A stretch of DNA of 26,478 bases from the IMG/VR virus record IMGVR_UViG_3300020056_001159, positions 1-26,478 of that record; one strand, written 5' to 3'. Positions within the stretch are counted from its first letter, which is position 1; each line of letters starts with the position of its first letter. Of this stretch, positions 16,994-23,491 are shown piece after piece. The notes below the pieces were generated by a model. The model searched no databases. It was not told the origin of the DNA and was given only the letters and a program-made list of their open reading frames with translations. Made by a program: the position numbers and the translations under genes. The DNA is from a virus.

Positions 16994-18011
16994 GCGCAAC
17001 AAGATCCTCAACAGCTAGATTTTTCATCTTGCTCTCGCACATGATATCTGCGTGTTCTAAGAATGTTAATGCCCATTTATTGCACGCAGTATTTTTGTAG
17101 TAATCACTGTGTGCACGAAGCTTTTGCTTTTTGTAACCTTGCTCCATAAGCAGTTGCAAATTTGGCAGCGTATTTGTATCAATAGACTCTATGTATTCTT
17201 CGCGACTGACACTGTAGTGAATAGCAGGACGTTGACCACGCCAACTGTCGAACACACGTTTTACCCGGTCGTCGTTGACTTGAATGTATTCACCGTTACT
17301 GCGAATGTAATGATGGTGAATGTCAAGCACAAGCGCAACATGTTTCTCAAGTTCTAATGATGCATCAAGACCCCACGAGTTTTCGTCGTTCTCGATAGTG
17401 ATACAGTTTCTAGCTTCGGGTGACATACGTGACAGTGCTTTAATAATACCTGCAGGACCTTGCCGACCGGAAATGTGTACGTTGCACTTGAAGTCTTGCC
17501 ACTGTTGACCGTAGCCCATCCAACGTGCCATGTTGATGTGATACTCAAACTCGTCGACGCTGCGATCAACAATGTCAGGATTGTCACTAGCAAGTACAGT
17601 AAACTGACCAGGATGCATAGACAAACGCACATCAAGCTTGCGAGCAAGTTCGCCTACCTTAGCAAACTCACGCTCACAGTAGGCGATCACGTCGGGCTTC
17701 TGCCAGTAGTAACGCCAATCGTCTTGCGTGTACACAGGCAAGCAATCACTGCCAAGGCGTACCATACGATACACAGGATCACGATTACCTACGTACCAAA
17801 TCAAGTTGTGGTATGATTTTATGTTGTGGACCATGATGTCCCACAGACGCTGTTCGGCTACTTCGCGAGTCTGCCGATTAAGCCACGCAACAGTTGTGGA
17901 CTTGGTATTGAAGGGACGCTGAATTTCTTCAAGCTCTTTTTTCTTAAGCGATTGATCAGAATGCATGTACTTACATGCGAAACCTATACGTTGTTTGGTA
18001 TTGTCGAACAT
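16986..18011 (-). CDS. uvdE: UV damage endonuclease (UvdE/UVDE family)
   Basis: 341 aa from the ATG at 18009-18011. The TIM-barrel UVDE family is recognised by RIGFACKYM at the N-terminus, RLSMHPGQFTVLASDN (H133), CITIENDENSWG (E207), LVLDIHHHYI (D230, H232, H233), H265 and RAHSDYY (H301, D303), the metal-coordinating set. The enzyme nicks DNA immediately 5' of UV photoproducts and some other lesions, starting an alternative excision pathway, and takes the role played by DenV in T4. Longer frames from a TTG at 18047 or an ATG at 18038 are disfavoured because the promoter lies there. The ATG sits only 6 nt after TATAAT, so the mRNA may be leaderless. It converges on the protease gene. Confidence 0.92.
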   Translation of the reverse strand: MFDNTKQRIGFACKYMHSDQSLKKKELEEIQRPFNTKSTTVAWLNRQTREVAEQRLWDIMVHNIKSYHNLIWYVGNRDPVYRMVRLGSDCLPVYTQDDWRYYWQKPDVIAYCEREFAKVGELARKLDVRLSMHPGQFTVLASDNPDIVDRSVDEFEYHINMARWMGYGQQWQDFKCNVHISGRQGPAGIIKALSRMSPEARNCITIENDENSWGLDASLELEKHVALVLDIHHHYIRSNGEYIQVNDDRVKRVFDSWRGQRPAIHYSVSREEYIESIDTNTLPNLQLLMEQGYKKQKLRAHSDYYKNTACNKWALTFLEHADIMCESKMKNLAVEDLVALI

Positions 18012-18017
18012 TATGCT

Positions 18018-18047
18018 ATTATACAAGTGTATCCTCATAATGGTCAA
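18018..18047 (-). promoter_or_regulatory. Sigma70-type promoter for uvdE
   Basis: Minus-strand TTGACC (18042-18047), 18-nt spacer and perfect TATAAT (18018-18023). The -10 ends 6 nt before the uvdE ATG, so transcription would start at or next to the start codon. The element lies inside the 3' end of the 62-aa gene. Confidence 0.75.
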
Positions 18048-18207
18048 GTCTTTTGTTAGTTACTGTGTACCAAAAACTATCACCTTTTTTCTCAACAGCT
18101 TTTAAACCGGCTTCATCAGCTAACTCTTTTGAAGAGAAAACGCCCACTAGTTTTTGCCAATATCCAGCGGGCGGTTTTTTGTAAATTATAGTAACGTAAG
18201 TTTGAAT
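18019..18207 (-). CDS. Hidden 62-aa protein, apparent ATT start or stop-codon readthrough
   Basis: An open frame of 62 codons directly follows, in the same frame, the TAA of the 123-aa gene. It has no ATG, and its first codon is ATT at 18205-18207, preceded by a perfect GGAGG (18213-18217) with 5-nt spacing. The product starts IQTYVTIIYKKPPAGYWQKL and continues VGVFSSKELADEAGLKAVEK to end LDHYEDTLV, a natural-looking alpha/beta protein with no recognised family. Either it starts at AUU, as infC does, or it is a readthrough extension of the upstream protein; an in-frame GTG at codon 21 would give a shorter form. Its 3' end contains the uvdE promoter. Confidence 0.6.
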   Translation of the reverse strand: MQTYVTIIYKKPPAGYWQKLVGVFSSKELADEAGLKAVEKKGDSFWYTVTNKRLDHYEDTLV

Positions 18208-18579
18208 TTATGCCTCCATTGAAGCTGTGATCTTTTCGGGGAGCATTTCGAAGCCAAAGGTATCGACTACGAAAGCAAAGTCGTTTTCGTCGATGACAAT
18301 ATCACCTACAGAGACGGAGGAGAAGGTACCATGCACTTGGACTTTGTCAAGGTCACGATCATGCATAAAGTTGCCAATAGCATACACATCTTCGAGGCGG
18401 TTAGCATCAACGGTCATCACGTGATCGTAGTAATCAGCATCAAGAGCTTTCTTTGCGTTCTTGACTACGTGCTTACCGAACATCCAGGACTTAAGGACGT
18501 GCTTACGAAGCTCAACACCGCTGTTGACCATGTCGATTTCAGCCTTGGTGAGTTGAATCTGGAGAACCTTGAATTTCAT
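18208..18579 (-). CDS. Phage protein of unknown function (123 aa)
   Basis: 123 aa from ATG 18577-18579, chosen because the promoter at 18617-18645 lies within the longer frame, and an AGAAGAAG purine stretch precedes this ATG. The sequence starts MKFKVLQIQLTKAEIDMVNS, has a helical basic middle (MFGKHVVKNAKKALDADYYD) and a beta-rich end with VHGTFSSVSVGDIVIDENDF and FVVDTFGFEMLPEKI. The latter resembles a small barrel domain common in T4-like marine phage proteins of unknown function. It is the first gene after its own strong promoter and is followed immediately, in frame, by the 62-aa ORF. No catalytic residues are obvious. Confidence 0.75.
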   Translation of the reverse strand: MKFKVLQIQLTKAEIDMVNSGVELRKHVLKSWMFGKHVVKNAKKALDADYYDHVMTVDANRLEDVYAIGNFMHDRDLDKVQVHGTFSSVSVGDIVIDENDFAFVVDTFGFEMLPEKITASMEA

Positions 18580-18616
18580 AGCAGTAACTTCTTCTGTGCT
18601 GTTTAAGTTATGCTTT

Positions 18617-18645
18617 AATATACTACTATTATCGCCAGTTGTCAA
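18617..18645 (-). promoter_or_regulatory. Sigma70-type promoter for the 123-aa gene
   Basis: Minus-strand TTGACA (18640-18645), 17-nt spacer and TATATT (18617-18622). The -35 is inside the last codons of the glycosyltransferase gene, as with several other promoters here. Confidence 0.75.
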
Positions 18646-19411
18646 CCACAAAAGGATCTTTACAATTTGAAGGATTGGGATCACCGTGAAACACAGTAAT
18701 ACAACAGTCTTTAGGAGGCACTACATTTTCAATTGTTTTAAATGTCCTATTTCCAACTTTACCGCCGTCGGCCCATTGTCTAGAAGATCTTATTTCCCAC
18801 TTCCAACTTTTGATCCATTCGTCGGGAAACAATGTAGCTTTTTTGTTTTGTTGTGCCCAATAAAAAATGTAATCTTGATCACCTCTAAAGCGTCGTTGAA
18901 TGTCAGTTTGACCCATTGTAAAATCTTGCCATAATTTGTCTAAACTGCCAGCAGTGAATTTTATTACACTGCTGTTATACTTTTCCCAAGCCTTATTTTG
19001 ATTACGTAAAAAGTCTCTAATAATAGCCCAATTATCATCAGCATATAAAAACAATTTATCAATGTTATTCGCAATCACAACATCTAAATCCATGTAAAGT
19101 ATTTGACCTTGTATATCTAATTTGTTAGAAAACATATACATCTTTGCCCACCATCCAGCAACATTTTGAGGCAATGACTTTACTTGAATATTTTTGTCTA
19201 AACCAGCACTGTCATCAGTCAAGCAGTAAAAATTAAAATCTAGTGTACAGTGCCTTTTACACATGTTGTAAAGTATATTCACATATTCGGTTGAATATTT
19301 TTTACCATGCTTTACACAGACAATATTATAGTTTGTTTTTTCTGCTTTCACACTTCGCTTTAATAACCGATATTCTTCTTTTGTGTACTGTGGTCGGTTT
19401 ATTTTAGCCAT
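18629..19411 (-). CDS. Glycosyltransferase, GT-A fold (GT8-like)
   Basis: 260 aa. A GT-A type DxD motif is visible as D108-L-D110 in [20 protein letters not shown], preceded by FNFYCLTDD (about 59-67) and followed by [11 protein letters not shown] and a late [10 protein letters not shown] segment, the usual second metal-binding HG motif of retaining GT8-like enzymes. Such enzymes transfer sugar from a nucleotide sugar to an acceptor; in phages, acceptors can be DNA bases, virion proteins or host glycans, and nothing here picks one. Its ATG overlaps the end of clpP by 8 nt, so the two are co-translated from the clpP promoter. It could work with the sugar-nucleotide genes at 23967-25492. Confidence 0.82.
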   Translation of the reverse strand: MAKINRPQYTKEEYRLLKRSVKAEKTNYNIVCVKHGKKYSTEYVNILYNMCKRHCTLDFNFYCLTDDSAGLDKNIQVKSLPQNVAGWWAKMYMFSNKLDIQGQILYMDLDVVIANNIDKLFLYADDNWAIIRDFLRNQNKAWEKYNSSVIKFTAGSLDKLWQDFTMGQTDIQRRFRGDQDYIFYWAQQNKKATLFPDEWIKSWKWEIRSSRQWADGGKVGNRTFKTIENVVPPKDCCITVFHGDPNPSNCKDPFVVDNWR

Positions 19412-19994
19412 GTCTTTTTTCAGCGATTTTATCTGCTAGACCATAATCAATTGCTTGCTGTGCAGTCATAAAATTATCACGATCCATGTCACGCTCAAAA
19501 TCTTCATAGGTTTTTCTTGCAGTATTATGCTTCACATACAATTCAGTTAGCATCTTTTTCATGTAGGTAATTTCTTTGTATTGGATTTCAATATCACTTT
19601 GCTGACCACGTGCTCCGCCGCTTGGCTGATGGATCATTGTACGACTGTGAGGCAACACAAAACGTTTATTAGGTGCACCGGCTTGTGCTAGAAAACTACC
19701 CATTGAGCATGCTTGACCTATAACAATCGTAGAAACATCTGGATTAATAAACTGCATAGTATCATAGATACTCATACCAGCAGTAATCACACCGCCAGGC
19801 GAGTTAATATATAAATGAATATCAGCTGTAGAATCTTCACTTTCGAGGAACAGCATTTGCGATACAATTAAATTTGCTGAATGATCTTCAACAGGACCAT
19901 TTAACATTATAATACGATCTTTAAGGAGTCTGCTGTAAATGTCGTATGCACGTTCACCGCGGCCGGATTGTTCAATTACTGTAGGTATTAGCAT
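19404..19994 (-). CDS. clpP: ATP-dependent Clp protease proteolytic subunit
   Basis: 196 aa, close to cellular ClpP length. The hallmark [19 protein letters not shown] (13-31) is followed by the catalytic triad S97 in [11 protein letters not shown]122 in MIHQPSGG and D171 in [11 protein letters not shown]; the oxyanion/substrate strand [16 protein letters not shown] is also intact. ClpP forms a double heptamer that degrades unfolded substrates delivered by ClpX or ClpA; no unfoldase is in this window, so it probably uses the host one, perhaps forming mixed rings. It has its own strong sigma70-type promoter (20022-20050), hence probably early expression. About 3 kb away lies a tmRNA with a YALAA-ending tag, the classic ClpXP signal. 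Confidence 0.95.
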   Translation of the reverse strand: MLIPTVIEQSGRGERAYDIYSRLLKDRIIMLNGPVEDHSANLIVSQMLFLESEDSTADIHLYINSPGGVITAGMSIYDTMQFINPDVSTIVIGQACSMGSFLAQAGAPNKRFVLPHSRTMIHQPSGGARGQQSDIEIQYKEITYMKKMLTELYVKHNTARKTYEDFERDMDRDNFMTAQQAIDYGLADKIAEKRHG

Positions 19995-20021
19995 TTAGTA
20001 TCTTTCTTTATAATATTCATA

Positions 20022-20050
20022 ATAATATTATAAATTTAGCAATATGTCAA
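20022..20050 (-). promoter_or_regulatory. Sigma70-type promoter for clpP and the glycosyltransferase
   Basis: Minus-strand TTGACA (20045-20050), 17-nt spacer and TATTAT (20022-20027). It fills the 59-nt gap between the structural gene stop (20054) and clpP. The leader before ATG carries an AAAGAAAG purine tract. Confidence 0.8.
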
Positions 20051-20053
20051 GAA

Positions 20054-21289
20054 TTAACTTACAACACCAAACGGTTTCCAGTCACCCGGTGATCCTGCTC
20101 TAGTGCAAACCCAGCCTATATAACCACGTGACTGAGGATATTCGTTCCACACAATGTCACCTAGTGAATACAAACCTCTTGTTGGAATTTCTTTAGCAAC
20201 CATAAACTTTTTAGTAGACAGCATCATATGATTTGCAACGTTTAGTTCAGGCGTGTCAATAGAAGTGTGTACCACTATTTTGCCAACTTTACTGATGCTA
20301 ATTCTGTCTGTATTGTTTGTTATAATTTTTAGATCAGCATTAGTATTAGAACCTATTTTCCAACTGCCGTCTTCGTTATCATCAATTAAGAATTCATGAT
20401 CCCAACTACCAATGCTAAGTGCACCGTTAGGCTGATCAATACCTAGTCCTAATCTATTAGAAGACGATTCGTAAAAGATATATTGATCAAAGGCTAAATC
20501 GCCTGACGTTTTTAAATTCTTTATAGTGCCTACAGTTTGTAGTTTACTGTTAATTACTGAACCACCTAGCTCAGTTGCTGATAAAACCATATTGCCGTTT
20601 ATTTTATAGTTTCGATCTTTGAATAGATTAAGGTCTTCGCTGCTGAAAAATGCATCTGGATTTTTGTGAAATACAAACTGTTTAGCAGAACCGTCGCCTA
20701 CAAAAAGCAGACCTTTTTGAGCTACAGTGCCGTCGGTAGCTTCAAATGTTAACGGCGTTGTTCTTCTAAGTCTTGTGTCACTTTCGATCTCTTCTACCTT
20801 TAGCTTTTTAGCTTTAATTATGCCGGTACTAGTTAAATTACCATGTAGGGTAATGTCGCCCTTTGCAGTGTTTGTTTGAATAGAATCTACAACAATGCCT
20901 TCATTTGTTATTTTTAAAACTGACTTATTTGCTTCGTCAGAAATACCAGTACTAGCAAATTTTGTAATCATGCCGCCGTGTATTTTATTACCACTAAGTT
21001 CCCGGTCAAGAAAAGTTGGCTTGTCCATGCTGTTAACTTGTTCTGATAGTTGAGCGTACTTTTTACTTACTTTAGCAATCTTACTGTCAACTTTATGGTC
21101 AACTTGTGCTTCGAGTGTTTTTGTTTTTTCATCTAATAGTAAATCAGCGTATTTTTTTATTTGCTCTGAAATAGAAGCAACTAATTCAACTCGTTCAGAA
21201 GAGTAATCTTGTTCAAGCGATGCTTGAACAAGATCATTTAAAGCAGTTAAGCCTTCGGTAAGTTTAGATAATTTTTTAGCATGTGACAT
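20054..21289 (-). CDS. Virion structural/tail-fibre-like protein (411 aa)
   Basis: 411 aa from ATG 21287-21289 (MSHAKKLSKLTEGLTALNDL). A long helical/coiled-coil region covers about residues 1-110. Then comes a fibre-like middle with repeated motifs such as GDITLHGNLTSTGIIKAKKL and NKIHGGMITKFASTGI, comparable to phage fibre shafts. The C-terminus GDIVWNEYPQSRGYIGWVCT, then RAGSPGDWKPFGVV, is a small domain found at the tips of many phage fibres. The frame continues upstream to 21352, but that part overlaps the DUF1810-like gene and the late box, so the shorter start is preferred. A GATAAATA late box lies just 5 nt upstream. Likely receptor-contacting or adhesive. Confidence 0.75.
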   Translation of the reverse strand: MSHAKKLSKLTEGLTALNDLVQASLEQDYSSERVELVASISEQIKKYADLLLDEKTKTLEAQVDHKVDSKIAKVSKKYAQLSEQVNSMDKPTFLDRELSGNKIHGGMITKFASTGISDEANKSVLKITNEGIVVDSIQTNTAKGDITLHGNLTSTGIIKAKKLKVEEIESDTRLRRTTPLTFEATDGTVAQKGLLFVGDGSAKQFVFHKNPDAFFSSEDLNLFKDRNYKINGNMVLSATELGGSVINSKLQTVGTIKNLKTSGDLAFDQYIFYESSSNRLGLGIDQPNGALSIGSWDHEFLIDDNEDGSWKIGSNTNADLKIITNNTDRISISKVGKIVVHTSIDTPELNVANHMMLSTKKFMVAKEIPTRGLYSLGDIVWNEYPQSRGYIGWVCTRAGSPGDWKPFGVVS

Positions 21290-21294
21290 GCATA

Positions 21295-21302
21295 TATTTA
21301 TC
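21295..21302 (-). promoter_or_regulatory. Late-type promoter box GATAAATA
   Basis: Minus-strand GATAAATA ends 5 nt before the preferred ATG of the 411-aa structural gene. If it is active, the mRNA would be nearly leaderless, which leaves some doubt about either the box or the start. Confidence 0.4.
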
Positions 21303-21318
21303 TGATGAGATAAAAGTG

Positions 21319-21735
21319 TTATGCCTCGAGTAATTGCTTTGTAGAAATACAATGATTGCCATTATAAAACGTCATTAAGCATTGTTCTACAATATCGTCG
21401 GCACCTGCTATTTGCATGAGGGTGAGGGATGATTGAAGCTTTTGGGCGTCTACCTCGCTGCCCATTATTGTTTCAGCCGACTTGTCAGCATGAGACATCA
21501 AAGCATGGCAACATTCATAATACCTACTTCCTAGGTAAGGATGATTTAGGTAATCAGTTGCGTCGGCTATGCCTCTTAGCCCAAAAAATTTAGCTGTTTC
21601 GCTATGTCCTAGATCTCTTAGCTGAGGAAAAATAAACCAAATCCAATGTGTTGTCTTTTGTCCATTTACGAGCTCGTAAAGAGCAGTTACATATTGTTGT
21701 TCTTGAGCTTGTAGGAATCTGTTAAGTTTGTCCAT
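21319..21735 (-). CDS. DUF1810 family protein
   Basis: 138 aa, matching the usual DUF1810 length and pattern: LNRFLQAQEQQYVTALYELV at the N-terminus, GQKTTHWIWFIFPQLRDLGH (25-44), FFGLRGIADATDYLNHPYLG (50-69) and a C-terminal QCLMTFYNGNHC. The family is widespread in bacteria and has no settled biochemical function. It begins immediately after the 425-aa protein stop and is probably on the transcript from 23043-23071. The conserved HWxWFIFPQL block is intact, so the protein is likely functional. A role in nucleotide or stress metabolism would be a guess. Confidence 0.85.
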   Translation of the reverse strand: MDKLNRFLQAQEQQYVTALYELVNGQKTTHWIWFIFPQLRDLGHSETAKFFGLRGIADATDYLNHPYLGSRYYECCHALMSHADKSAETIMGSEVDAQKLQSSLTLMQIAGADDIVEQCLMTFYNGNHCISTKQLLEA

Positions 21736-21736
21736 T

Positions 21737-23014
21737 TTAATTAACCTTAAGTAGAACAGTGTGTTCGTTTGTTCTTCCGTTAAGTTTAGTTTCCATAGTA
21801 GTAATGCTATCTAGGTACTTACGCAGCTTTACTTTACCTGCTGCTTTAAACTCTTTCAACTGTTCTTCTGGCTTACGCAGAGTCTTTTGAATACTAGCAG
21901 CTTCGTCATAGCCGACAATAGTTGTGCCTTTTACACTCAAGCCACTACCGTCACGCCCTTGCCCTGTTGGATCAATCTTAGCTGCTACGTACTTGCCGAT
22001 TTTACGTGTTTTAGTGTTAAACACCCAAAGCTCGCTTGCTCCTACAATACCGCTCGGCGCAACACTTGAGATTTTGTACTTGTCGTCGATCTTACAGAAC
22101 TTCAAATTTTGTACAACTTTATCAACACTCTTAGGACGTGGTGTGCGCTGCTTACGATTAGCTTTGCTGGCGTCAATAACGTGCGTACAAGCGTCTACAA
22201 TAGCTTCTAGCGCATCTAGGTATTTTGCTACATCTGTTTTCTTAAGATGCTTGTACGCTTGTTTAATTTGCTCGTAATTGTCACGGTCTGCATCGCTCAT
22301 CTTTTTCAGCTTACCTGGCGTAGGAATATTCTGAATAAGAATAAACTCATCTTTCAGTGGTTGATAGAACGCAAGAATTTTACGTGCATGAGCTTGTGTA
22401 ACAGCTTTGTTTTTAAAGTGCTTTACTACATCAAATGCCTTAACATCAAACTTTTTAGGTTGTGTAAGAAAACCTTCTAGCCAGTTGTCGATATCTTCTG
22501 TAGCAGCAATAGCCTGTTGGCGAATACGCTGCTGAATTGTAAGTGTAGGTTGACCTTCACGAATTGCACGTTGTTTGTCTTCTGCTGCTTTTTCTAGTTT
22601 GGCTTGCTTGCCTCTAGCAATACAGTTTTTTACTTCTTCGTGTACAAACTTATCAACAGGTTCTAATTCGCCCATTGTGCCTGGCAAACTCGTCCAGTAT
22701 TCATTTTCAGCAGGCGCAAATGCAGGCATACCTTTGAGCAGCATGTTAGCATAGATAGCAGGTGTTGTTTCGATATATGGTGCAGCTTTTGCATCGGATA
22801 CATCATCTTTTGTGTATCCGTTTTCTTTCATCCAGTTAAACAGCGCCGGCAGCAAATCAGCAGGCTTGAAGTTTTCATAGTAAAACTTGAAAGTGTCTTT
22901 TGAAAACTGATGATAAGTTTTACCATCCCAAGACTCCCAGCCAGACCACTCAGGGGCCTTGAGCTTGTTGCCTTTTCTAACCGTAACAGTTTTTGCTTTT
23001 TTACGTGCGGCCAT
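21737..23014 (-). CDS. Large soluble protein of unknown function (425 aa)
   Basis: 425 aa that I cannot assign. The N-terminus is strongly basic (MAARKKAKTVTVRKGNKLK), followed by an aromatic segment (WSGWESWDGKTYHQFSKDTF), a helical, K/E/Q-rich middle at about 120-290, with KKMSDADRDNYEQIKQAYKH at about 237-256, and a beta-rich C-terminal region with GIVGASELWVFNTKTRKIGK and GTTIVGYDEAASIQKTLRKP. No signal peptide or membrane span. The charge pattern suggests nucleic-acid binding. It has its own strong sigma70-type promoter and a GAGAGGA ribosome site, so it is likely an early or middle protein, and it sits next to the tmRNA gene. Its stop adjoins the DUF1810-like gene (1-nt gap). Confidence 0.75.
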   Translation of the reverse strand: MAARKKAKTVTVRKGNKLKAPEWSGWESWDGKTYHQFSKDTFKFYYENFKPADLLPALFNWMKENGYTKDDVSDAKAAPYIETTPAIYANMLLKGMPAFAPAENEYWTSLPGTMGELEPVDKFVHEEVKNCIARGKQAKLEKAAEDKQRAIREGQPTLTIQQRIRQQAIAATEDIDNWLEGFLTQPKKFDVKAFDVVKHFKNKAVTQAHARKILAFYQPLKDEFILIQNIPTPGKLKKMSDADRDNYEQIKQAYKHLKKTDVAKYLDALEAIVDACTHVIDASKANRKQRTPRPKSVDKVVQNLKFCKIDDKYKISSVAPSGIVGASELWVFNTKTRKIGKYVAAKIDPTGQGRDGSGLSVKGTTIVGYDEAASIQKTLRKPEEQLKEFKAAGKVKLRKYLDSITTMETKLNGRTNEHTVLLKVN

Positions 23015-23042
23015 TTTGCTGTCCTCTCTAAGTTATAATAGT

Positions 23043-23071
23043 AGTATATATATGATTGAGAAGTTTGTCAA
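23043..23071 (-). promoter_or_regulatory. Sigma70-type promoter for the 425-aa gene
   Basis: Minus-strand TTGACA (23066-23071), 17-nt spacer and TATACT (23043-23048), followed by a GAGAGGA ribosome site before ATG 23014. The -35 comes right after the 3' hairpin of the tmRNA gene. Confidence 0.8.
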
Positions 23072-23079
23072 ATGAAAAT

Positions 23080-23107
23080 GATGGGATTCTGTTCCAAGGT
23101 TCCCATC
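23080..23107 (-). terminator. 3' hairpin of the tmRNA coding piece, possible terminator
   Basis: A 7-bp stem GATGGGA / TCCCATC encloses a 14-nt loop and is followed by ATTTTCATTT. It ends the tmRNA coding piece and could act as a structural 3' end, a weak intrinsic terminator, or both. Confidence 0.55.
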
Positions 23108-23120
23108 GGACCCGTAAAAC

Positions 23121-23165
23121 TTATGCTGCGAGAGCGTAAGCCTTAGGAGCTACATAATTGTTAGC
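23121..23165 (-). other. tmRNA tag-peptide reading frame ANNYVAPKAYALAA
   Basis: From the resume codon GCT (23163-23165) to TAA (23121-23123) the frame encodes ANNYVAPKAYALAA, to which the alanine carried by tmRNA is added in front. The AN- start and the -YALAA end match cellular tags; the terminal ALAA is the degron recognised by ClpX and ClpA. The middle VAPKAY is unlike the tags I remember. The stop lies in a CTTA...TAAG helix, as is common in tmRNAs. Confidence 0.9.
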
Positions 23166-23237
23166 TTTTAGTTTAAGTGATACTTACGGTATCAATCGGT
23201 TTGTCTCCACTTGCTTTCCGCACCAGTCGATCCTAAT

Positions 23238-23375
23238 TCACCCCCTCATAAACACACGAATTAGCAATGGGCCAAAGCGATAACTTTTATAGGGGTCGCC
23301 ACTATTATATCTAAAATCGCCCCACTGAAAAGGTTGTCCCTTAAACCAACTAATCCAGTGCCAATCCCAAGTCAT
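23238..23375 (-). CDS. Possible 45-aa protein encoded inside the tmRNA intervening segment
   Basis: ATG at 23373-23375 with GAGG 6 nt upstream opens a 45-codon frame (MTWDWHWISWFKGQPFQWGD, then FRYNSGDPYKSYRFG, ending PLLIRVFMRG). The TGA at 23238-23240 overlaps the first acceptor strand of the tmRNA coding piece, so the frame fills the intervening segment almost exactly. It is rich in tryptophan (five residues) and ends in a hydrophobic, basic stretch. I do not recognise the family. It may be a real small gene nested in the excised spacer, or chance in a short GC-richer RNA segment. A TATAAT within it (Y-N codons) has only a weak -35. Confidence 0.5.
   Translation of the reverse strand: MTWDWHWISWFKGQPFQWGDFRYNSGDPYKSYRFGPLLIRVFMRG
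23248..23256. repeat. Inverted repeat arm closing the tmRNA intervening segment (coding-piece side)
   Basis: ATAAACACA on the plus strand here is a perfect 9-bp inverted match to 23386-23394. In the transcript it lies two nt before the GGGGGTG acceptor strand, so it would extend the acceptor stem across the intervening segment. Confidence 0.75.
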
Positions 23376-23385
23376 TCTACCCTCA

Positions 23386-23394
23386 TGTGTTTAT
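23386..23394. repeat. Inverted repeat arm closing the tmRNA intervening segment (acceptor side)
   Basis: TGTGTTTAT on the plus strand, starting at the A of CCA in the acceptor piece, pairs perfectly with 23248-23256. The paired arms would bring the two acceptor strands together in the precursor before the spacer is removed. Confidence 0.75.
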
Positions 23395-23463
23395 GGTGGA
23401 GGTGAGGGGATTTGCACCCCTGTCCTGTATACGTTCCGCTCGCTTCATCAACGAACAATGTTA

Positions 23464-23491
23464 TTTATAACATGTTACACAAAGTTGTCAA
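23464..23491 (-). promoter_or_regulatory. Sigma70-type promoter for the tmRNA
   Basis: Minus-strand TTGACA (23486-23491), 16-nt spacer and TATAAA (23464-23469). The expected start at about 23453-23458 coincides with the first paired bases of the acceptor piece. The -35 overlaps the last codons of the SWIM gene. Confidence 0.75.

Larger units (their letters stand above)
23075..23456 (-). ncRNA. ssrA: Circularly permuted (two-piece) tmRNA gene
   Basis: On the minus strand the acceptor piece comes first (from about 23456 to CCA at 23394-23396), then a 148-nt intervening segment, then the coding piece (from 23245). The acceptor piece has a T arm AGGGG-TGCAAAT-CCCCT and the 3' strand CACCTCC followed by A and CCA. 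The coding piece opens GGGGGTG, which forms seven pairs with CACCTCC including G3-U70, the alanyl-tRNA synthetase identity pair, then AGGATCGACTGG, the D-arm-like tmRNA 5' signature. The tag ORF is at 23121-23165. A hairpin TGATAC-CGTAA-GTATCA precedes the resume codon. tmRNA with SmpB rescues stalled ribosomes and tags the nascent protein. Permuted forms occur in alphaproteobacteria and cyanobacteria. Confidence 0.92.

Noticed and set aside
17354-17647. 97-aa minus-strand frame inside uvdE
   Set aside because: It is an alternate frame of a gene with all catalytic residues in the main frame; its composition is unnatural and it has no ribosome site.
18580-18684. N-terminal extension of the 123-aa protein
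   Set aside because: The extension would be read from upstream of its own TTGACA/TATATT promoter and overlaps the glycosyltransferase end; the ATG at 18579 has a purine-rich leader.
21290-21352. N-terminal extension of the 411-aa structural protein
   Set aside because: It overlaps the DUF1810-like gene and the late box, and the MSHAKKLSK start gives a cleaner N-terminus.
23394-23456. A stand-alone tRNA, since a T arm and CCA end are visible
   Set aside because: There is no D arm or anticodon arm in front of it; the 5' acceptor strand lies after the spacer, together with the tag frame, which fits a permuted tmRNA.
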